A stretch of 64,000 nt of DNA from contig NC_084463.1 of the NCBI RefSeq assembly GCF_027409185.1, positions 44,618,407 through 44,682,406 on the forward strand. The letters are read 5' to 3'. The translations under genes and the position numbers were made by a program. The notes under the pieces were generated by a model. It made no database searches, was not told the origin of the DNA, and saw only the letters and a program-made list of their open reading frames with translations. The first letter of the stretch is position 1. Each line of letters starts with the position of its first letter. The stretch comes from Cynocephalus volans (lineage: Eukaryota; Chordata; Mammalia; Dermoptera; Cynocephalidae). This document shows positions 35,141 through 47,180 of this stretch, one piece after another.

Positions 35141-36456
35141 AGAATATTCATGAGATACAAACCTAATTGTCACCCCTCCTGCTCATGATGTGAGGGCCAG
35201 ATTCATACCCGTTATGTGCGTGGTTCTTTTTGTTGACATCTGACTGTGGTATGTCATCTTAAGACAGTTACATCATGAACCTGAGTGAGCAGACCATACT
35301 CTAGGCCTAAGAGGCAGATAGGACAGACATTCTTTAATTTACTGCAGGTTTGACACACTTCAGTCTTCTAGAAATGCTTGTGGACCCCAGGGCACCAGTG
35401 AGACACTGTAAATAGCCTGGGGCTGGTTTTGCTTTCTTTTTTGTCCTTTTATTTGACTATTAAGATATATGGGTTTTTTCCAAGGCATATCTGTCACAGA
35501 ATGAGGAAGCTCACATCCTATGAGTTCTGTCTGTTGTGGGTGTTGGATCCCAGAGATGTCACCACCTTGAGAGTATCCAGAGGCAGTGATAGCTTCTGAG
35601 GTGGGAGGTAGGACCACCACAGTCTCGTCAGGCCCAGCCTTTTCAAAGGAGAAAAATTTATAGTTTACTCTTTTATGGAATCAGGCCCACCCAGAAAGCC
35701 CCTGCTTTGACTAATTTAAAATTTTATCTTTGATTACATCAGCCAAATCCCTTCGAGGCTACACTTAAACTAGCCTTTGAGTGACTGGAACAGGGTGTGC
35801 CTGACTTCCACTAGGGTAGAGATTCTAAAGAATCTGAACCCCACATCCCCAACTGTAAAGTAAGCCTGTCAAGTCTACAAATGCACACCCACGATTCCTG
35901 AATGTATTTTCTACTTCACTGACAGTTTCTAATCAAACAGGAAGCATCAAAACCCCAGCCTCTAGCAGATTTTTTAAATTCTGAAATTAAAATAGTTCAG
36001 GCATTAAAAGTGTTCCCCATGGACATAGCAATAGTGTTGTCACAGGCCACCCAGCTTTACTATCCTTGGATCCAGACCAAGTGTCCTTACAGAAGTTCAC
36101 TGGTTGGAGGGGATTGTCTGGGCTGTCCAGGCTTCTGGGCCTGTGGTCGTGGTGCTAACCTGCCAGCCACATGTGCCTGAACCCACTCCTGCAGGTGACT
36201 GACTTGTCAGTGGAGTTCCCATGCCAGTGGGTCCTAGCTGTGTCCCTCTGCCTGTGATTCAACACACAAGTCAGAGATTCTGAGTTGACCCCCCTCCCAG
36301 GTGAGAAGGTTCACTTCTGTCCCAGAGGTGAGATAATGGGGACTCTCCAGTGACCAGCATCTGGTTCTCACAGTGTTCGTATTCTTTGTGAGAAAGCAAT
36401 ATGGTACAATAGGCTAAAGTTCTAGTTATTTTTCCTCTTTTTAGTCATTGTAAAAT
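35141..36456. other. No gene recognised
   Basis: Moderate GC, no supported ORF. The minus ORF at 35360-35620 lacks recognisable features. Confidence 0.4.
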
Positions 36457-39400
36457 ACATATATTTGCTTCTCTTCTCTGATTGCTCTGGCTAGTACTTC
36501 CAACACTATGTTGAATAGGAGTGGTGAGAGTGGGCATCCTTGTCTAGTGCCTGTTCTTAAAGGAAAAGCTTTCAGCTTTTCCCCATTCAGGATGATATTG
36601 GCAGTGGGTTTGTCATATATGGCTTTAATTATGTTGAGATACTTTCCCTCTATACCTAACTTATAGAGGGTCTTTGTCATGAATGAGTGCTGAACTTTAT
36701 CAAATGCTTTTTCAGCATCTATAGAGATGATCATATGGTCCTTGTGTTTGAGTTTATTAATATGGTGTATCACATTTATTGATTTGCGTATGTTGAACCA
36801 ACCTTGCATCCCTGGGATGAATCCCACTTGATCGTGATGAATAATTTTTCGTATGTGTTGCTGTATTCTGTTTGCTAGTATTTTAGTGAGGATTTTTGCA
36901 TCTATATTCATCAAGGATATCGGCCTGTAGTTTTCTTTTTTGGTTATATCTTTACCTGGTTTTGGTATCAGGATGATGTTTACTTCATAGAATGAGTTTG
37001 GGAGATTTGCGTCCGTTTCAATCTTTTGGAATAGTTTGTAAAGAATCGGTGTCAATTCCTCTTTGAATGTTTGGTAAAATTCTGCTGTGAATCCATCTGG
37101 TCCTGGGCTTTTCTTTGTTGGGAGCCTTCTGATCACAGCTTCAATCTCCTTTATTGTTATTGGTCTGTTCAAATTTTCTACGTCTTCACGGTTCAGTTTT
37201 GGGAGCTTGTGTGTGTCCAGAAATTTATCCATTTCCTCCAGATTTTCAAATTTGTTGGCGTATAGTTGTTTATAGTAGTCTCGAATGATTCCTTGTATTT
37301 CAGATGAATCAGTTGTAATATCGCCTTTTTCATTTCTAATTTTGGTTATTTGAGTCTTCTCTCTTCTTTTTTTTGTTAGCCATGCTAATGGTTTGTCAAT
37401 TTTATTTATCTTTTCAAAAAACCAACTTTTTGATTCGTTGATCTTTTGAATTGTTTTTTGGTTTTCAATTTCATTCAGTTCTGCTCTGATCTTAATGATT
37501 TCTTTCCGTCTGCTAACTTTAGGATTGGATTGTTCTTGTTTTTCTAGTTCTTTAAGGTGAAGTGTTACATCCAGATTGGAAAAGATGAAGTCAAACTGTC
37601 CCTGTTTGCAGATGACATGATCCTATATATCAAACAGCCTAAAACCTCTACAAAAAAACTGTTGGAATTGATAAATGATTTCAGCACAGTAGCAGGATAC
37701 AAAATCAACACACAAAAATCAGTAGCATTTCTTTTCTCCAATAGTGAACATGCAGAAGGAGAAATCAAGAAAGCCTGCCCATTTACAATAGCCACCAAAA
37801 AAATAAAATACTTAGGAATTGAGTTAACCAAGGAGGTGAAAAATCTCTATAATGAGAACTACAAACCACTGCTGAGAGAAATTAGAGAGGATACAAGAAG
37901 ATGGAAAGATATTCCATGCTCTTGGATTGGAAGAATCAACATAGTGAAAATGTCCATACTACCCAAAGTGATATACAAATTCAATGCAATCCCCATCAAA
38001 ATTCCAAAGACATTTTTCTCAGAAATGGAAAAAACTATTCAGACATTTATATGGAACAATAAAAGACCACGAATAGCCAAAGCAATGCTCAGCAAAATAA
38101 ATAAAGCTGGAGGCATAACACTACCTGACTTTAAGCTATACTACAAAGCTATAATAACCAAAACAGTATGGTACTGGCATAAAAACAGACACACTGACCA
38201 ATGGAATAGAATAGAGAATCCAGAAATCAACCCACACACTTACTGCCATCTGATCTTTGACAAAGGCACCAAGCCTATTCACTGGGGAAGGGACTGCCTC
38301 TTCAGCAAGTGGTGCTGGGATAACTGGATATCGATATGCAGGAGAATGAAACTAGATCCATACCTCTCACCGTGTACTAAGATCAACTCAAAATGGATTA
38401 AGGATTTAAATATACACCCTGAGACAATAAAACTTCTTAAAGAAAACATAGGGGAAACACTTCAGGAAATAGGACTGGGCACAGACTTCATGAATACGAC
38501 CCCAAAAGCACGGACAACCAAAGGAAAAATAAACAAATGGGATTATATCAAACTAAAAAGCTTCTGCACAGCAAAAGAAACAATTAAAAGAGTTAAAAGA
38601 CAACCAACAGAGTGGGAGAAAATATTTGCAAAATATACATCTGACAAAGGATTAATATCCAGAATATATAAGGAACTCAAACAACTTTACAAGAAGAAAA
38701 CAAGCAACCCAATTAAAAAATGGGCAAAAGAGCTAAGTAGGCATTTCTCTAAGGAAGATATCCAAATGGCCAACAGACATATGAAAAAATGCTCAACATC
38801 ACTCAGCATCCGGGAAATGCAAATCAAAACCACATTGAGATACCATCTAACCCCAGTTAGGATGGCTAAAATCCAAAAGACTATGAACGATAAATGCTGG
38901 CGAGGCTGCGGAGAAAAAGGAACTCTCATACATTGTTGGTGGGACTGCAAAATGGTGCAGCCTCTATGGAAAATGGTATGGAGGTTCCTTAAACAATTGC
39001 AAATAGATCTACCATACGACCCAGCCATCCCACTGTTGGGAATATACCCAGAGGAATGGAAGTCATCAAGTCGAAGGTATACCTGTTCCCCAATGTTCAT
39101 CGCAGCACTCTTTACAATAGACAAGAGTTGGAACCAGCCCAAATGCCCATCATCAGATGAGTGGATACGGAAAATGTGGTACATCTACACAATGGAATAC
39201 TACTCAGCTATAAAAACGAATGAAATACTGCCATTTGCAACAACATGGATGGACCTCGAGAGAATTATATTAAGTGAAACAAGTCAGGCAGAGAAAGAGA
39301 AATACCACATGTTCTCACTTATTGGTGGGAGCTAAAAATTAATATATAAATTCACACACACACATACACACATACACACACAAACCGGGGGGGGGGGAAG

Positions 39401-39621
39401 AAGATATAACAACCACAATTATTTGAAGTTGATACAACAAACAAACAGAAAGGACATGGTTGGGGGGGAGGGGGGGAGGGAGAAGGGAGGGAGGTTTTGG
39501 TGATGGGGAGCATTAATCAGCTACAATGTATATCGACAAAATAAAATTTAAAAAAAAAAATAAATAAAAAAAAATAAAATAAAATAAAAAAATAAATAAA
39601 AATAAAAAAAACATATATTTG
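36457..39621 (+). mobile_element. Young L1 with 5' inversion (twin priming)
   Basis: Flanked by ACATATATTTG at 36457-36467 and 39611-39621. From 36468 to about 37567 the L1 sequence is reversed; from 37568 to 39610 it is in normal orientation with ORF2 end, 3'UTR and A-rich tail. Compared with the L1 at 16213-19747, the inverted part corresponds to about 16630-17724 and the direct part starts at 17736, so only about 11 bp are missing at the joint. The direct part keeps an open ORF2 of about 590 codons with LFADDMILY and the C-terminal Cys/His region. Very few differences from the other copy are visible, so both are recent and from one subfamily. Confidence 0.92.
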
Positions 39622-40420
39622 TTCTTCCCTGTTTCCTGGCACACAGCTCCTAAAATCCTAGAAATTGGGGGATCTATAAGGTGTCATTTGTATGCTAATG
39701 AGAAGACCTGTGGTTGGGGAACCCTAGATTGCTTCAGAATGGGGACCAGAAAGACCAAGGCATGACTAGAGGGTTGGAATGTTCATCCCAACCTCCTGGA
39801 AGGGGAGAGGCTGAAGGTTAAGTTGATCACCAATGGCCTATGATTTAATCAATGATGAATATGCAATGAAGCTCTCATATTAAAAAAACAAAATGAAACT
39901 GGGCTTTGCTAGCTTAGGCATGGCTGGATACGTGGATATTCCTGCAGGGGGTGCACCCGCACCTGCAGAGGGCGTGGAAGTGCTAAGCTCCTTCCCTTAT
40001 CCCTCGCTCAATTCATGTTTTTCATCTGGCTCTTTATCTTTAACTTTGTAATATTCTTTGTGGTAAAAGTTTCAACATATTGAAGTGTTTCCCTGAGTCC
40101 CATGAGCAGCTCTGGCCAATTATTCAATCCTGAGGAGGGGTTGGTTGGACCCCCAGGTTTGTATCCAGTCAGTTGGAAAAACACATAACAACTTACTCCT
40201 TGAAACTGGTGTCTGAAGTGGGGGCAGTCTTGTGAGACTGAGCCTTCAATCTGTGGGTCTGAGGCTCTGGCAGGTGGACAGTATCAGAATCAAATTCTTA
40301 AATTCAATTACAGGTTGCCTAGCAGGTGCCCATCACAGAACTGGTTGTTGGTGGGTAGAAGTTCCCACACATATATGAATGTGTGTGCCCTCCCCTTTGT
40401 GTTAGAAATGAGAGAACTGT
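39622..40420. other. No gene recognised
   Basis: Single-copy-looking sequence between the L1 and the decayed repeat block. No supported ORF. Confidence 0.4.
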
Positions 40421-40429
40421 TTGTGATGG

Positions 40430-43400
40430 AGAGGTTCAGGGGAAGAGGACACCTGCCCCACCACAGGGTGACAACACTTGGGCAGGGGCTGAAAAAGAGG
40501 GGATGCCCTGAGGACGGTCCTCAGCCTAGGACCTCCTGGAAGTGGGACACACATATACACCCGCACTCAGGGATTTTCATAACTGTATCAAGTGGGCACA
40601 TGCAGATTTCACACTACAGTCTAGGTGTAAAGTCCATTTGTTCCCTTGGTCAGCTCCTGCTTGTGTGCCTGGAGACAGGAGGTCTACACTGCTATAGGGG
40701 GAGTGGCCACTTGTGGCTTGGATTATTGGGTTGCACTTGTGCCTGTTGGGTCCCTGCAGTGGATGCTGTAGCCTGAGTGCATAGGGATCCTGTTCCTTCA
40801 GGTTAGGGGAGTTAGGGGTTGAGGTTTCTGCCACCATGGTCATTCCAGGGTACATTCATGGGCCGCCAATGCTGTGTTGGGGAGCCAGAGGGGTAGGAGG
40901 TGTTTAACAGGAGCTCTGCTTTTGTTCTTGGCCTCAGGACAGAAGTGGCTGGCTGGTTCTGGGTGGTGGGGGCTGCAAAGCCCCTCAAGACCCTCTATTT
41001 TCAGGGGGTCTTTTCGAGTCCTATCCAGTCTTGACTCACCTGAGCTTATGAGAACAGAGGAGATGGGGCTCCTTCAGATTGTCATGGCCATAGAGGTTGG
41101 GATGCTGGCATCAAAAGCCACCGAGCCTGCTCACTCAGGTGTGTGCAGTAGCTGTCCCTCTGCTGGGACTCTGCCGGCCCCACCCCCAGTGTCTGCAATT
41201 CAGGGCACCTTGAGCTCATTCCCCATGCCCGAGATGGGATGCTGAGATCCAGAGAGATCTGTCCAGATCCGTCTTGCACAGGAGTTTTTAGCCTTCAGCA
41301 TCCTGGGCCCTCAGAAGCTCCCTGTGATTCTCAGATTTGCCCGGCCTGGGCTCTGGCTGCTTCTCCATTCTGGGCCCATCTTGACCATGTTCCTACCACC
41401 ACCATTGCATCCCAGAGTGCCCACATGGTCCTTCTTCCTTCTGCAGAAAGTTCTCCTCCACACACCCAGGATGGAACCAGACCGTGTGTGCCCCCTTAGG
41501 TGCTAGAAAGAAAAGAACTCTGTCTGAGGAGGAGGCTTGGGTGAAGAGGGCAGCGTTCCTGCCACCCAGTGATGATACTTAAGCTGGTCCTGCACAGGAG
41601 GGCACTGCCTTCATCTGGAATTTGACCCAGAGGCTCCTGAAATGCCAATGAATGTCTCCATGTGGCATTTCCTTGCCTTCTTGGCAGCCAGCTGTGGGGT
41701 ACAGCTCCACAGATTTCACAGTGTAGTCTGGGTGTAAGGGCTGTTTGTCCCTTGGTCAGTCCCTCTCATGTAAATCTGGGGAAAAGGAGGTCTACACTGC
41801 CACGAGTGAGGTGGCAGCCAGTGGTACGGAGCTTTGGGGTGCACTTGTGAATATTGGGGCCACAGAGTGGCTGGTAGAGGCCAAGGATATAGGGAGACTT
41901 TTCTTCATGGTGCCAGGTGTCCTGGCATTCTGGTCATTCCAGGGTGTGCGGACCTCTAGTGCTCAGGGCTGATATATTGCTGCCTACCTGTGAGATACAG
42001 GGGGAGCTTTGGGTGAAGAAGAAAGTTTTCCTACCACCTGATGATTACCCTTGGGCTGGGCCTGGACAAAAGCACACAGCCCTGGTCTGACATTCAGCTG
42101 AGGGGCTCCTGGACGTGGTAGGGATGATCTCCTGACATCCATTCCCTGGTCCATTCCCTGACAGTCACTGGCAGAAGGGCTGGTTGGTTCCTGCAATGGA
42201 TGTGTGTGTATATGTGTGTGGGGGGGGGGAATATAAATATAAATATATACACACAGAGGACTTTCCCTAAATACATACACATGCATATATTTATAGATAA
42301 AGAAAGTCATTGCTGCACCTGTCTCTGAGTGAAGTACCCAGGACTGGTCGACAGGACCGTGCTGTGTTTGGAGCAGTGGCGATGAACAGGCACCAAGGCC
42401 TGAGACCTTGAGGGGCCTTGGTCTCTGCAGTCTAGTGCACAGTGGACTCCTTTTTTCTCTTGGTCAGTTTCTGTAAAGCAAGTGTAAGGAAAGAAGGTCT
42501 ACTGTGCCACAGGGGAAGTGACACTCAGTGGTTTGGACTTCTGGGGCACACGTCTACATTTTGGGGACCTGGGGTAGCTGGTAGAGGCCAAGAAAGCAGG
42601 GGGACTTTTCCTCCTGGTTCAGGGTGTCAGAGTGTAGGGTCCTGGGGCTCTGGTCACTCCAGGGTATGGGGGCCTCAGTGCTCAGGGTGAGGATTCTGCT
42701 GCTGCTGCATGGTACCAGCTGCCAAGCAGGTGCTGGTACACAGGCTGCACTGTGCAGTGGTGGGGAAGCAGAAAGTAGACAGGGCTTGCAAGGAGCCACA
42801 CTACTGCTCATGGCAGTAGGAAAGAGAAGGGGCTGGCTGGTTCTGGGTGGAGGGGGTGCCCAAAGCCACAAGGCCCTGGTATTATCAGATGGTCTAGATT
42901 CAAGTCTTCACCTATCTTGATCCACTGGAGCTTTAAGGAAGAGAATAAATGGGGCTCTTTTTGGCTGACCAGCCCTAGAGGCCCACAACCTCGCAGGGAA
43001 GAACCAAACTGGCCCTGAATCTCTGAGCTGCTGCAGGCTCAGGGCTGGAAACCTGGCCTATGGCCTTGAGCTCTCAGCAGCCTCCTGGCAAACACATGTG
43101 CAGTTTGCATCCCCAGCTCCAGACTTTGCAGTCCCAGCCCCACTCCACCTGCTGGTCTCAGGGGCAGTCCTGTTCACGGGGCCATCCAGTTGGGGAAGCC
43201 AAACCTCAGGATTCTGCTTCTTGCCTAGTTCCCTTCCTCTGTCAAATGTATCAATGGCCAAATGTGTTTGTCAAGGTTGGCCCCCTTCCGAGGTGCAGCT
43301 CAATTAGAAAAAAGAGGCTTCTTTTACCTGGCACCCCAGGTATCTCCAATTCAGTCACTCATCTGACCCTCCCACCAGGGCTTCAGAGATCCACCTAGAT

Positions 43401-43620
43401 CTGGCCAAATCTGCTTGGTCAGGGGTGCGTAGCCATCAGTGTCCTTGGCGTTTCCCCACTACTCCAGAATCCTCAGGCCCTGGCTGCTCCTCTATCTGGA
43501 TCTCACCTTGTCCCTCCCACACTCTCACTGCCACCAGTGCACCCAGCGCGCTTTGACCTAGCCCTTCCCCCTTTCCTAGGACAGTCCCTGCTCAACTCAT
43601 CCAGGACCAGGAATTGATCT
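40430..43620 (+). repeat. Degenerate low-copy tandem repeat block between FRG2 and DUX
   Basis: A core with a GTCTAGTGCA/GTCTAGGTGTAAAG start, a CCCTTGGTCAG block, GGAGGTCTACACTGC, a GGGTGCACTTGTG block and GGTCATTCCAGGGT recurs at about 40600-40870, 41690-41950 and 42425-42680. A spacer with TTGGGTGAAGA...CCACC(C/T)-GTGATGAT precedes copies 2 and 3 (41525-41650, 41990-42120). A longer tail (GGCTGGCTGGTTCTGGGTGG onward) occurs after copies 1 and 3 (40945-41500, 42825-43600). No unit encodes a conserved ORF. The first unit's 153-codon ORF is not kept in the others. Confidence 0.7.
42205..42255 (+). repeat. GT/G-run/AT simple repeat
   Basis: TGTGTGTATATGTGTGTG, then a G-run and ATATAAATATAAATATATAC, inside the third repeat unit. 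Confidence 0.8.
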
Positions 43621-44215
43621 TGTGGGACCTTTTTCAGTGCTCAAAAGGACAGAACTATTTCTTTTTTTTAAAAAAACTTGACATATAATTTATTTTTTAT
43701 AAAATTGGCAGCTTTATGGGTAGATAGGTATGTACATATATGTAAAAATGCTATCATTGTGGGAGGATTAGCTTTCATAGGCTTATGTTCAATGATTTCA
43801 TCAAGTTGCTATTTTAACTTTTTCAGTCTTTTTTCATTACTTATTTACTACACATCCACCTGCCTTCAAATTTGCCAGAAAGGACAGGAGTGTAGACGTG
43901 ATCCCCTTAGACCTACTCTTGATTCAGTGGGTTCCAGCTTGTGCACTGTCCGGATTGCCCAGGGGGTGATGCTCACAGGGAGGAGGTCATGCTTGTGATG
44001 ATAATGCTTTAGGTCACCAGAATTCACCAAAGGCATCCACTGCCTGGTGCCCGGTGCCCCCAGAGGCTGTATGGAGCTTGGAAACAATCATTTAAGCCAT
44101 TAAGTGAGAACAGAAGTTAAGTGATGCCCACAGGACAGAGAAAAAAGTTCCTTTTTGGTTTCCACATGGTTGGTACTTCCTCTTGTGTTAGTCTGGCTCC
44201 CAAACAGGATGTGTT
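43621..44215. other. No gene recognised
   Basis: AT-rich 43660-43860, then GC-moderate sequence that could be the decayed 3' flank of the DUX pseudogene. Confidence 0.4.
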
Positions 44216-44219
44216 CCTT

Positions 44220-45560
44220 CTACATTGTCCTCTTTTGCATCACACTGATTCTGCCCCCATGGGAAGGAGGCCTGGATTGCAGTGGTGAGGAGGACCCCAT
44301 CCTTTCCTCCAGCTGCTGCCCTGGTGAGCTCTGCAGCGTGTCGAGCAGAGCCCGAAATTCTTCCTCACTGAGCGGTGGTTCGGGTGGTAGAGGGGCTTCC
44401 TGCTGTGGATCCAGATTCACCACAGGACACTGTGTGGGTGCAAGGGGCCAGCTCAAAGCTTGAGGTTTGTGCATGATGCTGGTCTGCCTGCTCACGAGAT
44501 GAGATGGCTTCTTAGCTGGTACTGGCTGCTGCCACCACAGGGGTGACTGGGTGTGTGCGGGCTGCTGAGGTGCCTTTTCTCCAGATTCCTGCTGGACCAT
44601 CATGTCCTGGGCTCCTCACTGCACCACTGCATGAGGTGGGATGTGCTGAGCCAGGCCCTGCGAGTGTTCCTCAGTGTTATCTGTTTGAGGCTGCCCCTTT
44701 ATGGGCAGAACTGCCAGGCCAGTGTGCCCATTGTCCTTGTCATCCCGGCACTTTCCTTGGTATGCACACCAGAAAGGAGTCTGAGTATGTGACAGCCCCC
44801 TCCTAGAGCTGGTGCCAATGACGTGTGACTCATAAGTGTCAGAACAGGTTGAGAGAGTTCTCCTGGCATAGCCTGGGTGAGCTGGAGCATCATGAGCCTC
44901 GGTGCCTGCTCATTCAGCCCCCAGAGGGATCCCAAAGACCAAAGGACATGTGGGGTGGAGGAAGACCTGGCACAAATGACTTCTTGCTGCTGAAAGAAGT
45001 GGAAGGAAGAAGATGATGGTCGCTGCTTGGGGCAGTGCACAAGCCGCTTTGCTGCAGCTGAAAAGTCAGGCGAGGTCTCTGCTGTGGACCTTCTGCCAGG
45101 GAATTCATGGGTCCACTTCTGCTCTGGCCTGGGTGCCAAACTCCTTGGTTCTAAAACTAGACATGAATTCTTGATTCTGGAAAGCCTGTTTCTTTAGCCA
45201 GTTCCTCCTTAGTGGCAATTCCAGGGAACTTGGTTTTTTTTCTTTCCAAAAGCTCGAAGCAGAATACTGTTTTGTGCTCTTGTAATGGATGTCCACTGTC
45301 ATCTGCCTTCTCTGGGTAAGGTTTCCTGAGTCCGAGGCCGAGGTGGCTCCTGCTGAGGAAGTTGCTCTCCTCTCGAGGAGCCTGCAGACCCCGACTGGCT
45401 CTGCCTGAGGCGTCGTCCTCTCTGGTTTTGAAACAAATCTCTTTTCTGACTCAGGAACACCAATTTCTTTGGCCACTTTTTGTCTGGTGGTTATACCAGG
45501 GTAGGGGCTCTGTTCAAGCAATGCCTGCAGGGCATCCGTTTGACTTGGGGTCAGAGCCAT
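44220..45560 (-). pseudogene. DUX4/DUXC-like double homeobox pseudogene, intronless
   Basis: DUX4-family proteins are transcription factors of early embryos with two homeodomains and a C-terminal activation motif. All three parts can be traced on the minus strand. Homeodomain 1 is at 45560-45385 (LTPSQTDALQALLEQSPYPG, then AKEIGVPES). Homeodomain 2 is at about 45275-45130 (FPGIATKEELAKETGFPESR). The C-terminus is at 44290-44400 (PPLSEEEFRALLDTLQSSPG). A frameshift falls just before the WFQN of homeodomain 1. In homeodomain 2 the W and Q of WFQN have become TAG stops. More breaks follow. No introns separate the homeodomains, so it resembles the retrogene type (DUX4) more than intron-bearing DUXC. 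The 5' end is cut by a composite retrotransposon at 45573. Confidence 0.85.
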
Positions 45561-45572
45561 CGTCTTTCTTTC

Positions 45573-47180
45573 TTTTTTAAAAAAATTAATTTTTATTGAG
45601 TCAAAATTGATTATTCTTTTTTGGGGGTTCAACATTGATATATGTTGATCAAATCAATATTACTAGCATATATATTGTTACAAATCATAATTATTCTTTT
45701 TGCCCCTTGTCCAATCTCTCCCCATCCCTCTCTCCTTCCTCCCTCCCCCTCTAACTACCCTAGATTTCTTCTCTCCTTCTGAAAGAATAATGGTTACTCT
45801 GTTGATTTGTTGCCTAGATGATCCGTCCAATGCTGAGAGGTGTGATCAGGTCCCCCAATGTTATCATAGAGCAGATGCTTCTTCTGTCACTTTGAAATGG
45901 GCTTTTTGGAGAGAGACATCCTCCTTCTTTCTTCATCTCTGCTGGTGACTCTCCTTGTGTCAATACACTCCAGTGGCTGGTGGACCACCTGCATGGTGGT
46001 TGTGGTGTTAGCTGCTTTTGTGGCAGCCATGGTTATTGTGGTGGCTGTGGTGGGCCATCCACATGGAGGTGATGTTTTTGGCATGCTCCTTGGTGCTGGT
46101 GGTGTGCCTGGCTGTGGGGAGTGTCTGGTCCCTGGCTCCATACCTTGGGTCCCCGGGTGGGCCCCGAGGTGCAGCGTGGTGTGCCTGGTTGTGGGAGAGG
46201 GGTCCAGTCCCCTTCTGCATGACTTGGGTCCCCAGGCAGGCCCTGAGGCACTGGCATGGTGTGCCTGGTTGTGGAAGGGAGGGTCCAGTCCCTGGTCCAT
46301 GCCTCATGTCCCCTGGTAGGTCCCAAGACACTGGTGGTGTGCCTGGGCTGGAACTAATTTTTTGTCTTTTGCTTACTTCTAAAATGGGGGAATTCCTGTG
46401 GGAACCAGTACTTGAGCTCTGTGGTTGAGCTAAATTGCTGCTTTGCAGCTGTTTCCCTAGGAAAGGCTTTTTGTGCAGCTCAGGGTTTAACGGTTGACCT
46501 TAAAGGTGCTTCCATCTCTCCAGAGACCCAGTGCACCAGGATTGTATAGAAACTCTGGTCTGGGCCTGAGATTTTCATCAAACTGCACCCCATGCAATTC
46601 TATATTCCTGACCAGTCTCCTCTGGCTGGTCCTGTGCTGATTGGGGGGCAGATCAGCTGTCCTTGCTGTGTCCCAGTGTCCTCCTGGTGGGCACGTCTCC
46701 TCCAACATCCGTGCTGCAAATGCTTCCCATGGGATGGGCCCTACACTGGTCCCTTGCGATGACTCACCAGCCTCTGAGTGGCTTCTTTTTTTTCAGCTTT
46801 TCTGGCTCCTCACTCCTGCGTGGGTCCATGGGAACCCTGTTAGTGTTCTTGCTGTCCTGGGGCCACAAGGCCCTCTTCTCTCCTGCTGCTTCCAAGCATC
46901 TCCATCTGAAGGGCACAGCTGCGGCGTCTGCTGGTTCCTGCTCCATGCGCTCAGCAGTTCCAGCCTTAATGCGGCAGCAGCCCAAACACTCAGAGCTGTT
47001 TTTTCTTTCTCTCATCGTGGTTTCTCCCACCTTCATGTACTCTGTAGGTCTCTCCTCCTCTTCCCCTGAGCTCGAGCAGCCCCAGCTTGGCTGATGTTAC
47101 ATTTTTATGGTTGTAAATTGGTTGATTTGTGGAAGAGTGACGTTGGGGACCATCTATTCCACCATCTTGACCAGAACTCT
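45573..47180 (-). mobile_element. VNTR-bearing composite (SVA-like, L1-derived) retrotransposon, copy 2
   Basis: Same modules as the element at 7752-10325, on the minus strand. Leader with CAAGATGGTGG: 47180-46350. VNTR of about three 80-bp units: 46345-46090. L1 5'UTR end: about 46040-45880. ORF2 endonuclease fragment (CAGCATTGGACGGATCATCT): about 45865-45800. G-rich 3'UTR and A-tail: 45800-45573. The junctions between modules are the same as in copy 1, so both come from one source element. Flanks GATGGCTCTGA and CATGGCTTTGA suggest a decayed target-site duplication at the start of the DUX pseudogene. Divergence and flank decay suggest it is older than copy 1. Confidence 0.85.
46090..46345 (-). 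repeat. 80-bp VNTR, about three units
   Basis: Same unit as at 8590-9790 but far fewer copies. On the plus strand the unit reads GGTGTGCCTGGTTGTGG, then GGTCCAGTCCC and TTGGGTCCCC(A/G)GG. Confidence 0.85.

Noticed and set aside
40315-40776. 153-codon ORF at the start of the repeat block
   Set aside because: Not conserved in the other two repeat units and without recognisable motifs.
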